NCBI GenBank assembly: GCA_034408745.1
Contig: JAWXCM010000411.1
Coordinates: forward strand, 1-22,951
Source of the DNA: JAWXCM01 sp034408745
GTDB taxonomy: Bacteria; Acidobacteriota; Terriglobia; Bryobacterales; Bryobacteraceae
Length of the DNA stretch: 22,951 nucleotides
Direction of reading: 5' to 3'
Shown: positions 6,585-13,961 of the stretch, in pieces
How the letters are laid out: each line of letters starts with the position of its first letter
Position numbering within the stretch: the stretch's first letter is position 1
Translations under genes and position numbers: made by a program
Notes under the pieces: model-generated
Told to the model about the DNA's origin: nothing
Seen by the model: the letters and a program-made list of their open reading frames with translations, nothing else
Databases searched by the model: none

Positions 6585-7742
6585 CTAGTTTGGCGAATCC
6601 GCCCCCTTTTCCATCGAGTCAGACGCGGCAGCAACCGACTCGTGTACAACTTTCGACACCGCCGTCGATAAACGCCGGTACGAGAGCTTCTCCAGACTCT
6701 CGCAGCGAATCCAGATTCCGTCCCGCCAGCTCGACCAGTACCACCGCGCGAGTATCGCGGCATGCTCTTCCCGCTCGCGCGGTGACACCTCGGCCAGCTC
6801 CAGCTTCTGCACCAGTTCCCGCAGCCGCCGGTCCAGCGGAATCGTCTCCATGCTGTCGCCCGCAAACAGCAGCGGCTTCCGCCACACAGCCCCCACCAGG
6901 AACCACAAACTCGCCGTCCCGGGCCTCGGACCCGCCTGCACCGACACGCCGCACAGCTGCCCCACCTCCCGCGCCAGTTCTTCCTTGAGCCGCACCAGTG
7001 CCTCGATGCGCTCCACCCTCTCATGCTGACGGGCCGCGGCCTCAAACTCCATCTCCGCACTCAGCCGGTCCCGCGCGTCCTGCGCCGAATGCAGCGCCGA
7101 CTTGCCCTCGCTCCGCAGAAACTCGGTCACCCGCCGCGCCTCGCTGGCATATTCCTCCACACTAACCACGGCCTGGCACGGCCGAACGCACATGCTCATC
7201 TCACCGTAGATACACCCCGGATGATCCGGCGACGGTGCCAGATCCTCCTGGCATCGTCGTATCTGGAACAGATCCAGCAGATCGTGCTCGAACTGATCCG
7301 CCAGCGCCCGCGATCGAAACGGACCATAGGTGAACCCAGGCCCGTGGATCCGCGTCGATACCTGCGTTCGCGGAAACGTGTTTGCCGTCAGCACCCGGAC
7401 ATACGGAGGGAACCTCAGCTTGAGTAAGTCCGTGTAAGTAGCCGGAAGGTACCGGCGCGCGCACTCGTGCAGCACCAGCCATGACTGCAGTCTCGAGCTC
7501 ACTGGCCAGTACTCTACCCGCTCGGCCACATCCCGCAGGTTGAGCAACTTGCCGGGCTTGTCGCGTTTCTTGAGCAGCCGCTGCAGCCGGCGCCGAAGGT
7601 CCCCCGCACGAGCCACATACGGCTCCCCCTCTTTTGGCCATACCGCAAACACCCCGGGACTCGCCGGGACACCCAAAATCGCATCGTCAAGGCCTGAATC
7701 GCAGGAAATGCCGCCGAAGCCTGTTGCAAAATGAAGGCTCAT
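6585..7742 (-). CDS. Cho/UvrC-like protein without RNase H domain
   Basis: A 385-residue relative of the N-terminal half of UvrC, the incision subunit of nucleotide excision repair. A GIY-YIG-like module (about 27-110) reads SPGVFAVW, YVARAGDLRRRLQRLL. The usual YVGK is YVAR, the catalytic Arg equivalent (about Arg50) is kept, and the Glu of the LLLE helix is displaced (LVLHECARR). YGPFRSRALADQFEHDLLDL follows. Cys164, Cys177, Cys185 and Cys189 (CIYGEMSMCVRPC) match the spacing of the UvrC iron-sulfur cysteines. A UVR-like helix (LSAEMEFEAAARQHERVERI, about 227-246) comes next. The RNase H-like and HhH domains of full UvrC are absent, as in Cho, but the C-terminal ~130 residues are not Cho-like to my eye. 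The role in repair is inferred. Confidence 0.8.
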   Translation of the reverse strand: MSLHFATGFGGISCDSGLDDAILGVPASPGVFAVWPKEGEPYVARAGDLRRRLQRLLKKRDKPGKLLNLRDVAERVEYWPVSSRLQSWLVLHECARRYLPATYTDLLKLRFPPYVRVLTANTFPRTQVSTRIHGPGFTYGPFRSRALADQFEHDLLDLFQIRRCQEDLAPSPDHPGCIYGEMSMCVRPCQAVVSVEEYASEARRVTEFLRSEGKSALHSAQDARDRLSAEMEFEAAARQHERVERIEALVRLKEELAREVGQLCGVSVQAGPRPGTASLWFLVGAVWRKPLLFAGDSMETIPLDRRLRELVQKLELAEVSPREREEHAAILARWYWSSWRDGIWIRCESLEKLSYRRLSTAVSKVVHESVAAASDSMEKGADSPN

Positions 7743-7889
7743 TTACTAACCGGATCTCTCTCAGAAAACTCTTGACAAGGGTAACCGAAAGGTCTGCGAA
7801 GCCGAAGACCTGGAGCCTGTCGCAGTTTACGACGAGGACTAACTACCTGATCCACAAGCTCAGCGTCTAAGTATCACCCTCGTAATCAG
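7743..7889. other. intergenic region between the AIM24 operon and the UvrC-like gene
   Basis: A 147-base gap between two minus-strand genes. A TTGACA at 7772-7777 on the plus strand has no -10 at usable spacing and no gene to the right on that strand. The only structure I see is the weak hairpin listed separately. Confidence 0.6.
7790..7811 (-). terminator. weak hairpin downstream of the AIM24 operon
   Basis: AGGTCT pairs with AGACCT around GCG/CGA (one mismatch, two more pairs) and a 4-base loop. Read on the minus strand it is followed by TTTCGG, only a short T tract. It lies between the small membrane protein gene and the UvrC-like gene and could be a weak terminator or attenuator. It is not a canonical Rho-independent site. 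Confidence 0.3.
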
Positions 7890-8111
7890 TCAGTACTTGC
7901 GACCCAAATCCTCAGCCGCCGGCGAAGAAATCATCCCCGAACTACGGGCGGGTTTCAGCGATTCGGACGCCGGTTCGGGAGGAAGAATCTCCACCGTCCC
8001 CCGAATTGCGGAAGAAGCCTGATTCAACTCCTTCGCCTTCTTGTTGGAGCGGCCAATATAGCGATACGCCAGATAACCAGCCGCTGACAGAAACAGTACT
8101 TTGAAAATCAT
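7890..8111 (-). CDS. small single-pass membrane protein
   Basis: A 73-residue protein starting MIFKVLFLSAAGYLAYRYI, one hydrophobic helix. A basic GRSNKKAKEL stretch follows, then a Pro/Ser/Ala-rich tail (EILPPEPASESLKPARSS). The positive-inside pattern suggests the tail is cytoplasmic. I do not recognise a family. It is supported as a gene by translational coupling: its ATG overlaps the TGA of the AIM24 gene as ATGA. Function is unknown; it might anchor or assist its neighbour. Confidence 0.65.
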   Translation of the reverse strand: MIFKVLFLSAAGYLAYRYIGRSNKKAKELNQASSAIRGTVEILPPEPASESLKPARSSGMISSPAAEDLGRKY

Positions 8112-9022
8112 CGGTCCTCACTGCCAAACAGATCGGTGAAGTTACCCAGTGGACCACGTTCATCCCCGCCGCCCTTCGTCATACCAGGAGCCAGTTCGCG
8201 TCGTAGTTTCTCCAGTGTCATGCTTTGCACAATCACCCGGCCGGGCCCAGTCATCGTGGCCAGAAACAGACCTTCGCCTCCAAAGATCGCGGTCTTGATC
8301 CCGCCCACAAACTGGATGTCGTACTGCACCGATTCATCGAAAGCGACAATGCAGCCAGTATCCACCTGAAGCACCTCACCCGGCCCCAGCGTGAACTCCA
8401 CAAAGTCGCCACCGGCATGGATAAACACTTCACCAGGACCGGTAAGTTTCTCCAGAATAAAGCCCTCGCCGCCGAAGAACCCGGCCCCGAGCTTCTTCAC
8501 GAAAGCCACGTTCAGCGTCACCGTGTTCTGCGCAAACAGGAAGCTGTCGCGCTGCACCATCACCGATTCCCCCGCCCGCAGGCGGAACGGCTGGATGCGG
8601 CCCGGATACGAACCGGCGAATCCAACTTCGCCATCCGCCGTCGCACGGAAGTAAGTCAGGAACAGCGATTCGCCCATCAGCTTCCGCTTCAGCGCTCCCC
8701 AGATCTTCTGGCCGATGCTTTCGCCCTGCATCCTCGTTTCCCAGGAAACCTGCGGCGTCTTGTACAGCATCTTGCCCGCCTCGGCGTACACTTCCTGGCC
8801 GGCCTTAAGCCGCACCCGGGCCACCTGCAGGTTGTCCCCCTGAATCGTGTAATCCAGCGGCTGGGCCGTCGCCGACGCGGCGCTCCACGACGCATAGCCG
8901 CTCGAAGGCGGTGGCGGTGGCGGCATCGACGAACCGGGTACCGCGCCCACAGCTTGCCCGCAGACAGCGCAGAATCGAGCATCATCCGGCATCTTGTTGC
9001 CGCAATTGGTGCAGAAGGCCAT
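8108..9022 (-). CDS. zinc-ribbon plus AIM24/TIGR00266-family protein
   Basis: A 304-residue protein. The N-terminal zinc ribbon has Cys4, Cys7, Cys18 and Cys21 (FCTNCGNKMP; RFCAVCG). A Pro-rich linker (PPPPPP) and a C-terminal AIM24/TIGR00266 domain follow (about 60-290), the latter with EVYAEAGKMLYK, repeated FGGEGF/FGGEGLFLATMTGPG strands and EVLQVDTGCIVAFD. The domain is a double-stranded beta-helix-like fold widespread in bacteria with no firmly known biochemical role; the mitochondrial relative AIM24 affects cristae architecture. The start at 9022 puts the first Cys pair at residues 4 and 7; the upstream ORF extension is discarded because it would overlap the divergent gene. It is coupled to the small membrane protein. 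Confidence 0.88.
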   Translation of the reverse strand: MAFCTNCGNKMPDDARFCAVCGQAVGAVPGSSMPPPPPPSSGYASWSAASATAQPLDYTIQGDNLQVARVRLKAGQEVYAEAGKMLYKTPQVSWETRMQGESIGQKIWGALKRKLMGESLFLTYFRATADGEVGFAGSYPGRIQPFRLRAGESVMVQRDSFLFAQNTVTLNVAFVKKLGAGFFGGEGFILEKLTGPGEVFIHAGGDFVEFTLGPGEVLQVDTGCIVAFDESVQYDIQFVGGIKTAIFGGEGLFLATMTGPGRVIVQSMTLEKLRRELAPGMTKGGGDERGPLGNFTDLFGSEDR

Positions 9023-9068
9023 TTTTCGTGTTTCCAGACTCCACGGACAGTGTAGCGAATCACTGCCA

Positions 9069-9074
9069 TACAAT
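9069..9074 (+). promoter_or_regulatory. -10 element placing transcription start at the PSCyt1/DUF1553 start codon
   Basis: TACAAT (five of six to consensus) ends 6 bases before the ATG at 9081, so transcription would begin at or within a base or two of the A of ATG. An AAGGG at 9075-9079 is too close to the ATG to serve as a ribosome site. A loose -35 (CGGACA, 9044-9049) sits at a long 19-base spacing. The arrangement predicts a leaderless mRNA. Confidence 0.45.
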
Positions 9075-9080
9075 AAGGGC

Positions 9081-11585
9081 ATGCCCCGAGCCGCCTTGCT
9101 CGCGCTGGCAGTCGCGGTGTCTCTCAACGCCGCTGACTTCCGCCACGACGTTCAGCCCGTCTTCGCCAAACGCTGCCTCGGATGCCACGGACCCGGACAG
9201 CAGATGGCAGGTCTGCGCCTCGACGACCCGGCATCGCTGCTCACAAAGCAACTCGTGTTGCCCGGCAAGGCCGCAACAAGCCCTCTCATCGACCGCGTAA
9301 CCAGCCCGAAAAAGGGCTACCAGATGCCGCCCATGGGCGACCGTCTCACCCCGGCCGAACTCGCCGCAATCCGCACCTGGATTGACGAAGGCGCAAAGCT
9401 CGACCCGGTGGTCACATCGGCCGCACCGTCCGCGGCGCGAAGCCAGCACTGGGCCTTCCAGCCCGTTCGGCGCCCCGCGACGCCCGAAGTGCGACGCCGC
9501 GACTGGGTCCGCAATCCCGTCGACGCCTTCGTCCTGGCGCGCCTCGAAGCCGAGAACATCGAGCCATCCCCCGAAGCCACGAAAGCCACCCTGCTCCGGC
9601 GCGTCAGCCTCGACCTCACCGGCCTTCCGCCAACCCCGGAAGAACTCCGCGACTTCCTCGCCGACAACCGTCCCGACGCATACGAGCGCACCGTCGACCG
9701 TCTCCTCGCCTCGCCTCACTACGGAGAGAAGTGGGCCCGCCCGTGGCTCGACCTCGCCCGTTACGCCGACAGCGACGGCTATGAGAAGGACCTGGTCCGG
9801 CCCTGGGCCTGGCGATATCGTACGTGGGTCATCGACGCCCTGAACAAGGATCTGCCGTATGACCAGTTCATGCGCGAGCAGCTTGCCGGCGACCTGCTGC
9901 CCAACGCCACAGTCGAGCAGAAAATCGCAACCGGCTTCCATCGCAACGTCCTCACCAACCGCGAAGCCGGAGTCGACCGCACCGAAGCGCGCTTCGAACA
10001 GAACATCAATCGCACCAACACCATCTCCACCGTGTTCCTCGGCCTCACTGCCGGATGCGCGCAGTGCCACAACCATAAGTACGATCCCATCAGCCAGCGG
10101 GACTATTACGCGCTCTTCGCCTACGCCAACAACCTTGAAGAGAACGACATCGACGCGCCCATGCCTGGCGAGATCGGCCCGTATCTGCGAGCCCGCCCCG
10201 AGTACGACAAACAGCGCGAAGCTCTGCTGAAGGAGTACGACATCCCGAAGTGGCAGGCACAGTATGAAGTGCGCCTGAAGCAGTCCGTCGACAAGCCCGG
10301 CGAGGACCTTGAGTGGGACTTCCAGGTCACCGAATTCAAAGCTGGCACGGACATCGCTCTCAAGCTGCTTGCCATCCCAATGGACAAGCGCAACACCCGC
10401 CAGGCGCGCATCATGACTACGCGCTTTCTGCGCATCATTGGCCCCGACTTCAACCGCGACAAAGAACTCACCGCGAAGCTGAAGGAATGCCGCGAAAAGC
10501 TCGCCAAACTCGACGCCACCCTGCCGCCCATTACGCAGTCGATGGCCATAGCCGAGGACGGAATGCCGCCGCGCATGTACATCGCGCAGGGTGGCGACTA
10601 CAAGACGAAGGGGCCGGATGTGGACGCGGCCGTCCCTGCGTTCCTCTCCGCAAAACCCGTGCGCACTCGCCTCGAATTCGCCAACTGGCTCGCGTCATCG
10701 GAGAACCCCCTCACCGCGAGAGTCGCCGTCAATCGCATGTGGCAGGAGTTCTTCGGTCGCGGCATCGTCCGAACCTCGGAAGACTTCGGCACACAGGGCG
10801 ACAAACCCACCCACCCCGAACTACTCGACTGGATGGCAACCGAGTTCCGCGAGACAGGCTGGAGCACGAAGCGTATGCACCGCCTCATCGTCACCTCCGC
10901 AGCCTATCGCCAGTCCTCGAAGGCGCGCCCGGAACTGAGCACCAAAGATCCCGAAAACACGCTGCTCGCCCGCCAGTCGCGCACGCGCCTCACAGCCGAG
11001 CTCATCCGCGACTCCGCCCTCGCCGCCGCGGGCCTGCTCAACACAAAGATTGGCGGCCCCAGCGTTCGACCTCCGCAGCCCGCCGGAGTCGCCGAACTCG
11101 GCTATGCGAACAGCGTTAAATGGAATGAATCGGAAGGCGCGGACAAGTATCGCCGAGGCCTGTACATCCACTTCCAGCGCACCACGCCGTATCCCATGCT
11201 GATGACCTTCGACGCGCCCGATTCCAACGTCGCCTGCACGCGCCGTTCGCGCTCGAACACCCCGCTACAGTCCCTCAATCTGCTCAATGATCCGGTGTTC
11301 CTCGAAGCCGCCCAGGCACTCGCCTATCGAGTCCTCCGCGAATCGCACGGAGATCGCGCCGAGTACGCCTTTCAGCTCGCCCTCGGCCGCTCACCCAGCG
11401 CCCGTGAGAAGGAGCGGCTGGTGGCGTATCTCGATCAGCAGAGCAGCATCGCGGCAAAGGATGCCAAGTCGGCATCGTTGCTCATGCCGATGGTCCCCGA
11501 AGGCGCGACAAAAACGGAAGCAGCCGCATGGGCCGGTGTGAGCCGCGTGCTGCTCAACCTCGACGAATTCCTCACACGGGAGTAG
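9081..11585 (+). CDS. exported cytochrome-like PSCyt1-DUF1549-DUF1553 protein
   Basis: An 834-residue protein with an N-terminal signal peptide (PRAALLALAVAVSLNAADF). The PSCyt1 domain (about 20-110) has a heme-binding CLGCH at 32-36 and a distal MPPMGDRLT. The DUF1549/PSCyt2 domain (about 130-345) contains LDLTGLPPTPEELRDFLAD, WLDLARYADSDGYEKD and a second CxxCH (GCAQCHNHKYDPI, 326-330). A linker and the DUF1553/PSD1 domain (about 527-790) follow, with FANWLASSENPLTARVAVNR and SNTPLQSLNLLNDPVFLEAA. These proteins are abundant in Planctomycetes and Acidobacteria, almost always paired with DUF1501; a periplasmic redox role in glycan degradation is suspected but unproven. The DUF1501 partner follows after 8 bases. 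Confidence 0.92.
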   Translation: MPRAALLALAVAVSLNAADFRHDVQPVFAKRCLGCHGPGQQMAGLRLDDPASLLTKQLVLPGKAATSPLIDRVTSPKKGYQMPPMGDRLTPAELAAIRTWIDEGAKLDPVVTSAAPSAARSQHWAFQPVRRPATPEVRRRDWVRNPVDAFVLARLEAENIEPSPEATKATLLRRVSLDLTGLPPTPEELRDFLADNRPDAYERTVDRLLASPHYGEKWARPWLDLARYADSDGYEKDLVRPWAWRYRTWVIDALNKDLPYDQFMREQLAGDLLPNATVEQKIATGFHRNVLTNREAGVDRTEARFEQNINRTNTISTVFLGLTAGCAQCHNHKYDPISQRDYYALFAYANNLEENDIDAPMPGEIGPYLRARPEYDKQREALLKEYDIPKWQAQYEVRLKQSVDKPGEDLEWDFQVTEFKAGTDIALKLLAIPMDKRNTRQARIMTTRFLRIIGPDFNRDKELTAKLKECREKLAKLDATLPPITQSMAIAEDGMPPRMYIAQGGDYKTKGPDVDAAVPAFLSAKPVRTRLEFANWLASSENPLTARVAVNRMWQEFFGRGIVRTSEDFGTQGDKPTHPELLDWMATEFRETGWSTKRMHRLIVTSAAYRQSSKARPELSTKDPENTLLARQSRTRLTAELIRDSALAAAGLLNTKIGGPSVRPPQPAGVAELGYANSVKWNESEGADKYRRGLYIHFQRTTPYPMLMTFDAPDSNVACTRRSRSNTPLQSLNLLNDPVFLEAAQALAYRVLRESHGDRAEYAFQLALGRSPSAREKERLVAYLDQQSSIAAKDAKSASLLMPMVPEGATKTEAAAWAGVSRVLLNLDEFLTRE

Positions 11586-11593
11586 ATGTACAG

Positions 11594-13024
11594 ATGAACC
11601 CGAACGAACTCCGGCGCATTGCGGCACGGCGCGACTTCCTGAAAACCGCAGGCTGTGGACTCGGCTCCCTCGCACTCGGCGACCTGCTTCACGGAGCCAC
11701 GGGTGACCAGGCTCGCGTCAATCCGCTCGCGCCCAGGAAGCCGCATTTCCCTGGCAAAGCAAAGAACGTCATCTTCCTGTTCATGGAAGGTGGCCCCAGC
11801 CAGATGGATCTCTTCGATCCCAAGCCTGAGCTTCAGAAGTGGCACGGCAAACCCCTGCCCTCGTCCATGACAAAGGACCTCAAGCTCGCGTTCATCAAGC
11901 CGACGGCCGCGGTCCTCGCCAGCCCCCGGGAATTCAAACAGCACGGCCAGAGCGGCATGGTCTTCTCGGACTACCTGCCACATTTGTCGAAACAGGCCGA
12001 CAACATCACCATGGTGCGCTCCATGTGCACCGACGCCTTCAACCACCATCCGGGCCAGCTTCTGCTGTTCACCGGAAGCGTGCAGTTCGGCCGACCGACG
12101 ATGGGCGCGTGGACTGTCTACGGGCTCGGCAGCGAGTCGCAGAACCTGCCCGCCTTCGCGGTGCTGTCATCGGGAGTCGGCACCAGCGGCGGCGCATCGA
12201 ACTTCTCCAGCGGCTTCCTTCCATCGGTCTATCAGGGCACCATGCTGCGCGGCTCAGGCGACCCGATCCTGTACCTGTCGAACCCTCCGGGCGTAACCGC
12301 CGAGACGCAGCGAGCCGGAATCGACGCCATACGAGATCTGAATACCGAGCACATGTCGGAAACAGGAGACATGGAGATCGCCTCCCGCATCTCGTCCTAC
12401 GAACTCGCGTTCCGCATGCAGACCGCCGGGCCGGAACTCCTCGACTTCTCAAAGGAGTCGAAGTCCACGCTCGACATGTACGGCATTGAAAACGAGAAGA
12501 CGAAGCAGTTCGCCACCAACTGCCTGCTCGCACGCCGCATGGTGGAACGTGGCGTTCGATACGTCATGCTGATGCATGCCTCATGGGATCAGCACACCAA
12601 CCTGAACAAGGGTCTGCTGAAGAATTGTGAAGCCACCGACCAGCCCGCCGCAGCCCTAATCCAGGACTTGAAACAGTGCGGTCTGCTCGACTCCACACTG
12701 GTAGTCTGGGGCGGCGAGTTCGGCCGCACACCCATGGTCGAAATCCGCAACACCTCAGATCCCGAAAACGGCGGTCGCGACCATCACCCGAACGCGTACA
12801 CCATGTGGATGGCCGGAGGCGGCATGAAGCCCGGTGCAACCATCGGTGCCACTGACGACCTCGGCTTCAACATCACCGAAGACCGCGTCCACATTCACGA
12901 CCTCCAGGCGACAATGATGCACTGCCTGGGCTTCGACCACACAAAACTAACCTTCAAACACATGGGCCGCGATTTCCGCCTCACCGACGTTCACGGCAAC
13001 GTAATAAACAAAATGCTGACCTGA
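11594..13024 (+). CDS. Tat-exported DUF1501 protein
   Basis: A 476-residue DUF1501 protein of the alkaline phosphatase/sulfatase-like superfamily. Its N terminus carries a twin-arginine signal (ARRDFLKTAGCGLGSLALG, Arg12-Arg13), so it should be exported folded. Family motifs: VIFLFMEGGPSQMDLFDPKP, MVRSMCTDAFNHHPGQ, WDQHTN, VVWGGEFGRTPMVE and GRDHHPNAYTMWMAGGGMKPG. These Asp/His/Glu positions are likely metal ligands of the superfamily active site; the reaction is unknown. The ATG at 11594 keeps the RR motif near the N terminus and is 8 bases after the stop of the DUF1553 gene. The two form an operon and probably act together in the periplasm. Confidence 0.92.
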   Translation: MNPNELRRIAARRDFLKTAGCGLGSLALGDLLHGATGDQARVNPLAPRKPHFPGKAKNVIFLFMEGGPSQMDLFDPKPELQKWHGKPLPSSMTKDLKLAFIKPTAAVLASPREFKQHGQSGMVFSDYLPHLSKQADNITMVRSMCTDAFNHHPGQLLLFTGSVQFGRPTMGAWTVYGLGSESQNLPAFAVLSSGVGTSGGASNFSSGFLPSVYQGTMLRGSGDPILYLSNPPGVTAETQRAGIDAIRDLNTEHMSETGDMEIASRISSYELAFRMQTAGPELLDFSKESKSTLDMYGIENEKTKQFATNCLLARRMVERGVRYVMLMHASWDQHTNLNKGLLKNCEATDQPAAALIQDLKQCGLLDSTLVVWGGEFGRTPMVEIRNTSDPENGGRDHHPNAYTMWMAGGGMKPGATIGATDDLGFNITEDRVHIHDLQATMMHCLGFDHTKLTFKHMGRDFRLTDVHGNVINKMLT

Positions 13025-13034
13025 AAAATAAGCA

Positions 13035-13082
13035 AACAGCCTTACCCCTGAACACCTCAACAGCCTGACCCCTGAACACCTC
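13035..13082. repeat. two tandem copies of a 24-base unit
   Basis: Two adjacent 24-base copies (13035-13058 and 13059-13082) differ at one position (T versus G at 13042/13066). Each begins AACAGCCT and ends CACCTC; a third copy starts (AACA at 13083) but diverges. They lie just after the DUF1501 stop, in the 112-base gap before a convergent gene. Function unknown. Confidence 0.85.
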
Positions 13083-13092
13083 AACATGAGAG

Positions 13093-13133
13093 GGGGGCAG
13101 GCCCCCAGGCCTGCAGCGGATCCCCAGATCCGC
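13093..13133. terminator. two stacked GC-rich hairpins between convergent genes
   Basis: A first palindrome, GGGGGC-AG-GCCCCC (13093-13106), is followed by a perfect 7-base stem GCGGATC-CCCA-GATCCGC (13116-13133). They end 3 bases before the stop of the convergent metallophosphoesterase. There is no T tract on either strand, so a bidirectional terminator or REP-like element is only a position-based guess. Confidence 0.5.
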
Positions 13134-13136
13134 CAC

Positions 13137-13961
13137 TTACTTCAGTTGATTAGGCAAAGCCCCAAACTCAACAAACTCATGCCGCAGCGCCGCCCCATCA
13201 ACCCGCACAATCCGAAACCCACTCCGAGCCCCGCCCAAAGGCATCCCCACCGGCCCAGTAGTGACAGCCTCAATCTCCCCATCCCGACCCACAGCATTCC
13301 GGTGATAATGACCCGAAAATAACCACCGCACGCCCGCATCACGAAACAACTCAATCAAAGGCCGACGCCGAACCAAAGGAATATTAAAATACTGATCCGC
13401 CTCATCCCCCCGCTCCAGAAACCAGGGATGATGCTGAAACACCACCACATGAGGAGCCCCGGAAGCCCGAGCCTTCATCAGCTCCGCCCGCAGCCAGTCA
13501 TCCTGCTTCTCATACTCAGCCTGAGCCTTACCCGGCGAGTGAATCAAACTCGAATTCAGCACAATTCCATAAACAGCCCCCTCGCGAAAGCTGTAATAAT
13601 CCCGCCCGAACTTATCCCGCCACGCAGCCAGAGACTCCGGCGTAGGCTCATTCCCCACATCGTGATTCCCGGCCACGTGGTACAACCGCACACCTTTATC
13701 CAGCTTCGCCGAAATCCGCAAATACTCCGCAATTTGCGCCGAATCCCCGGCCTTATTCACCAAATCGCCACACACAATCGCGAACCGTGGCTTCAGCCGG
13801 TTCGCCGACGCAACGGCAAACTCGAAGTTCGCCGTTTCCTGAGAGAACTCCGCGTCTTTGGCATACATGCCGAACTGCGTGTCTGACATCTGCAAAAAAA
13901 CATCCTGACCTGCCAGCGAGCCGCACAACAGCAGCGCACCGGCGAGCATCGGAATGGTCAT
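13137..13961 (-). CDS. exported calcineurin-like metallophosphoesterase (CPPED1/CSTP1-like)
   Basis: A 274-residue metallophosphoesterase with a signal peptide (IPMLAGALLLCGSLAG, cleavage before QDVF). The two-metal site is complete: SDTQFG (Asp27), CGDLVN (Asp66), AGNHDVG (Asn99-His100), VFQHHPWF and SGHYHRN. The SDTQFG opening and the QHHPWF context resemble the CSTP1/CPPED1 branch. The substrate is unknown; a periplasmic phosphomonoester or phosphodiester is likely. Its ATG overlaps the stop of the glycosyltransferase gene as ATGA, so the two are coupled. That context and the divergent PAP2 gene suggest lipid or lipid-head-group metabolism, which is an inference. Confidence 0.9.
   Translation of the reverse strand: MTIPMLAGALLLCGSLAGQDVFLQMSDTQFGMYAKDAEFSQETANFEFAVASANRLKPRFAIVCGDLVNKAGDSAQIAEYLRISAKLDKGVRLYHVAGNHDVGNEPTPESLAAWRDKFGRDYYSFREGAVYGIVLNSSLIHSPGKAQAEYEKQDDWLRAELMKARASGAPHVVVFQHHPWFLERGDEADQYFNIPLVRRRPLIELFRDAGVRWLFSGHYHRNAVGRDGEIEAVTTGPVGMPLGGARSGFRIVRVDGAALRHEFVEFGALPNQLK

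Noticed and set aside
7772..7777. perfect TTGACA -35 hexamer on the plus strand
   Set aside because: No -10 at 15-19 bases and no plus-strand gene downstream for over 1 kb.
7634..7870. 78-residue plus-strand open frame covering the 7743-7889 gap
   Set aside because: Half of it is antisense to the UvrC-like gene; no ribosome site and no recognisable protein.
9060..10076. 338-residue minus-strand open frame
   Set aside because: Shadow of the PSCyt1/DUF1549 gene; no ribosome site and no family resemblance.
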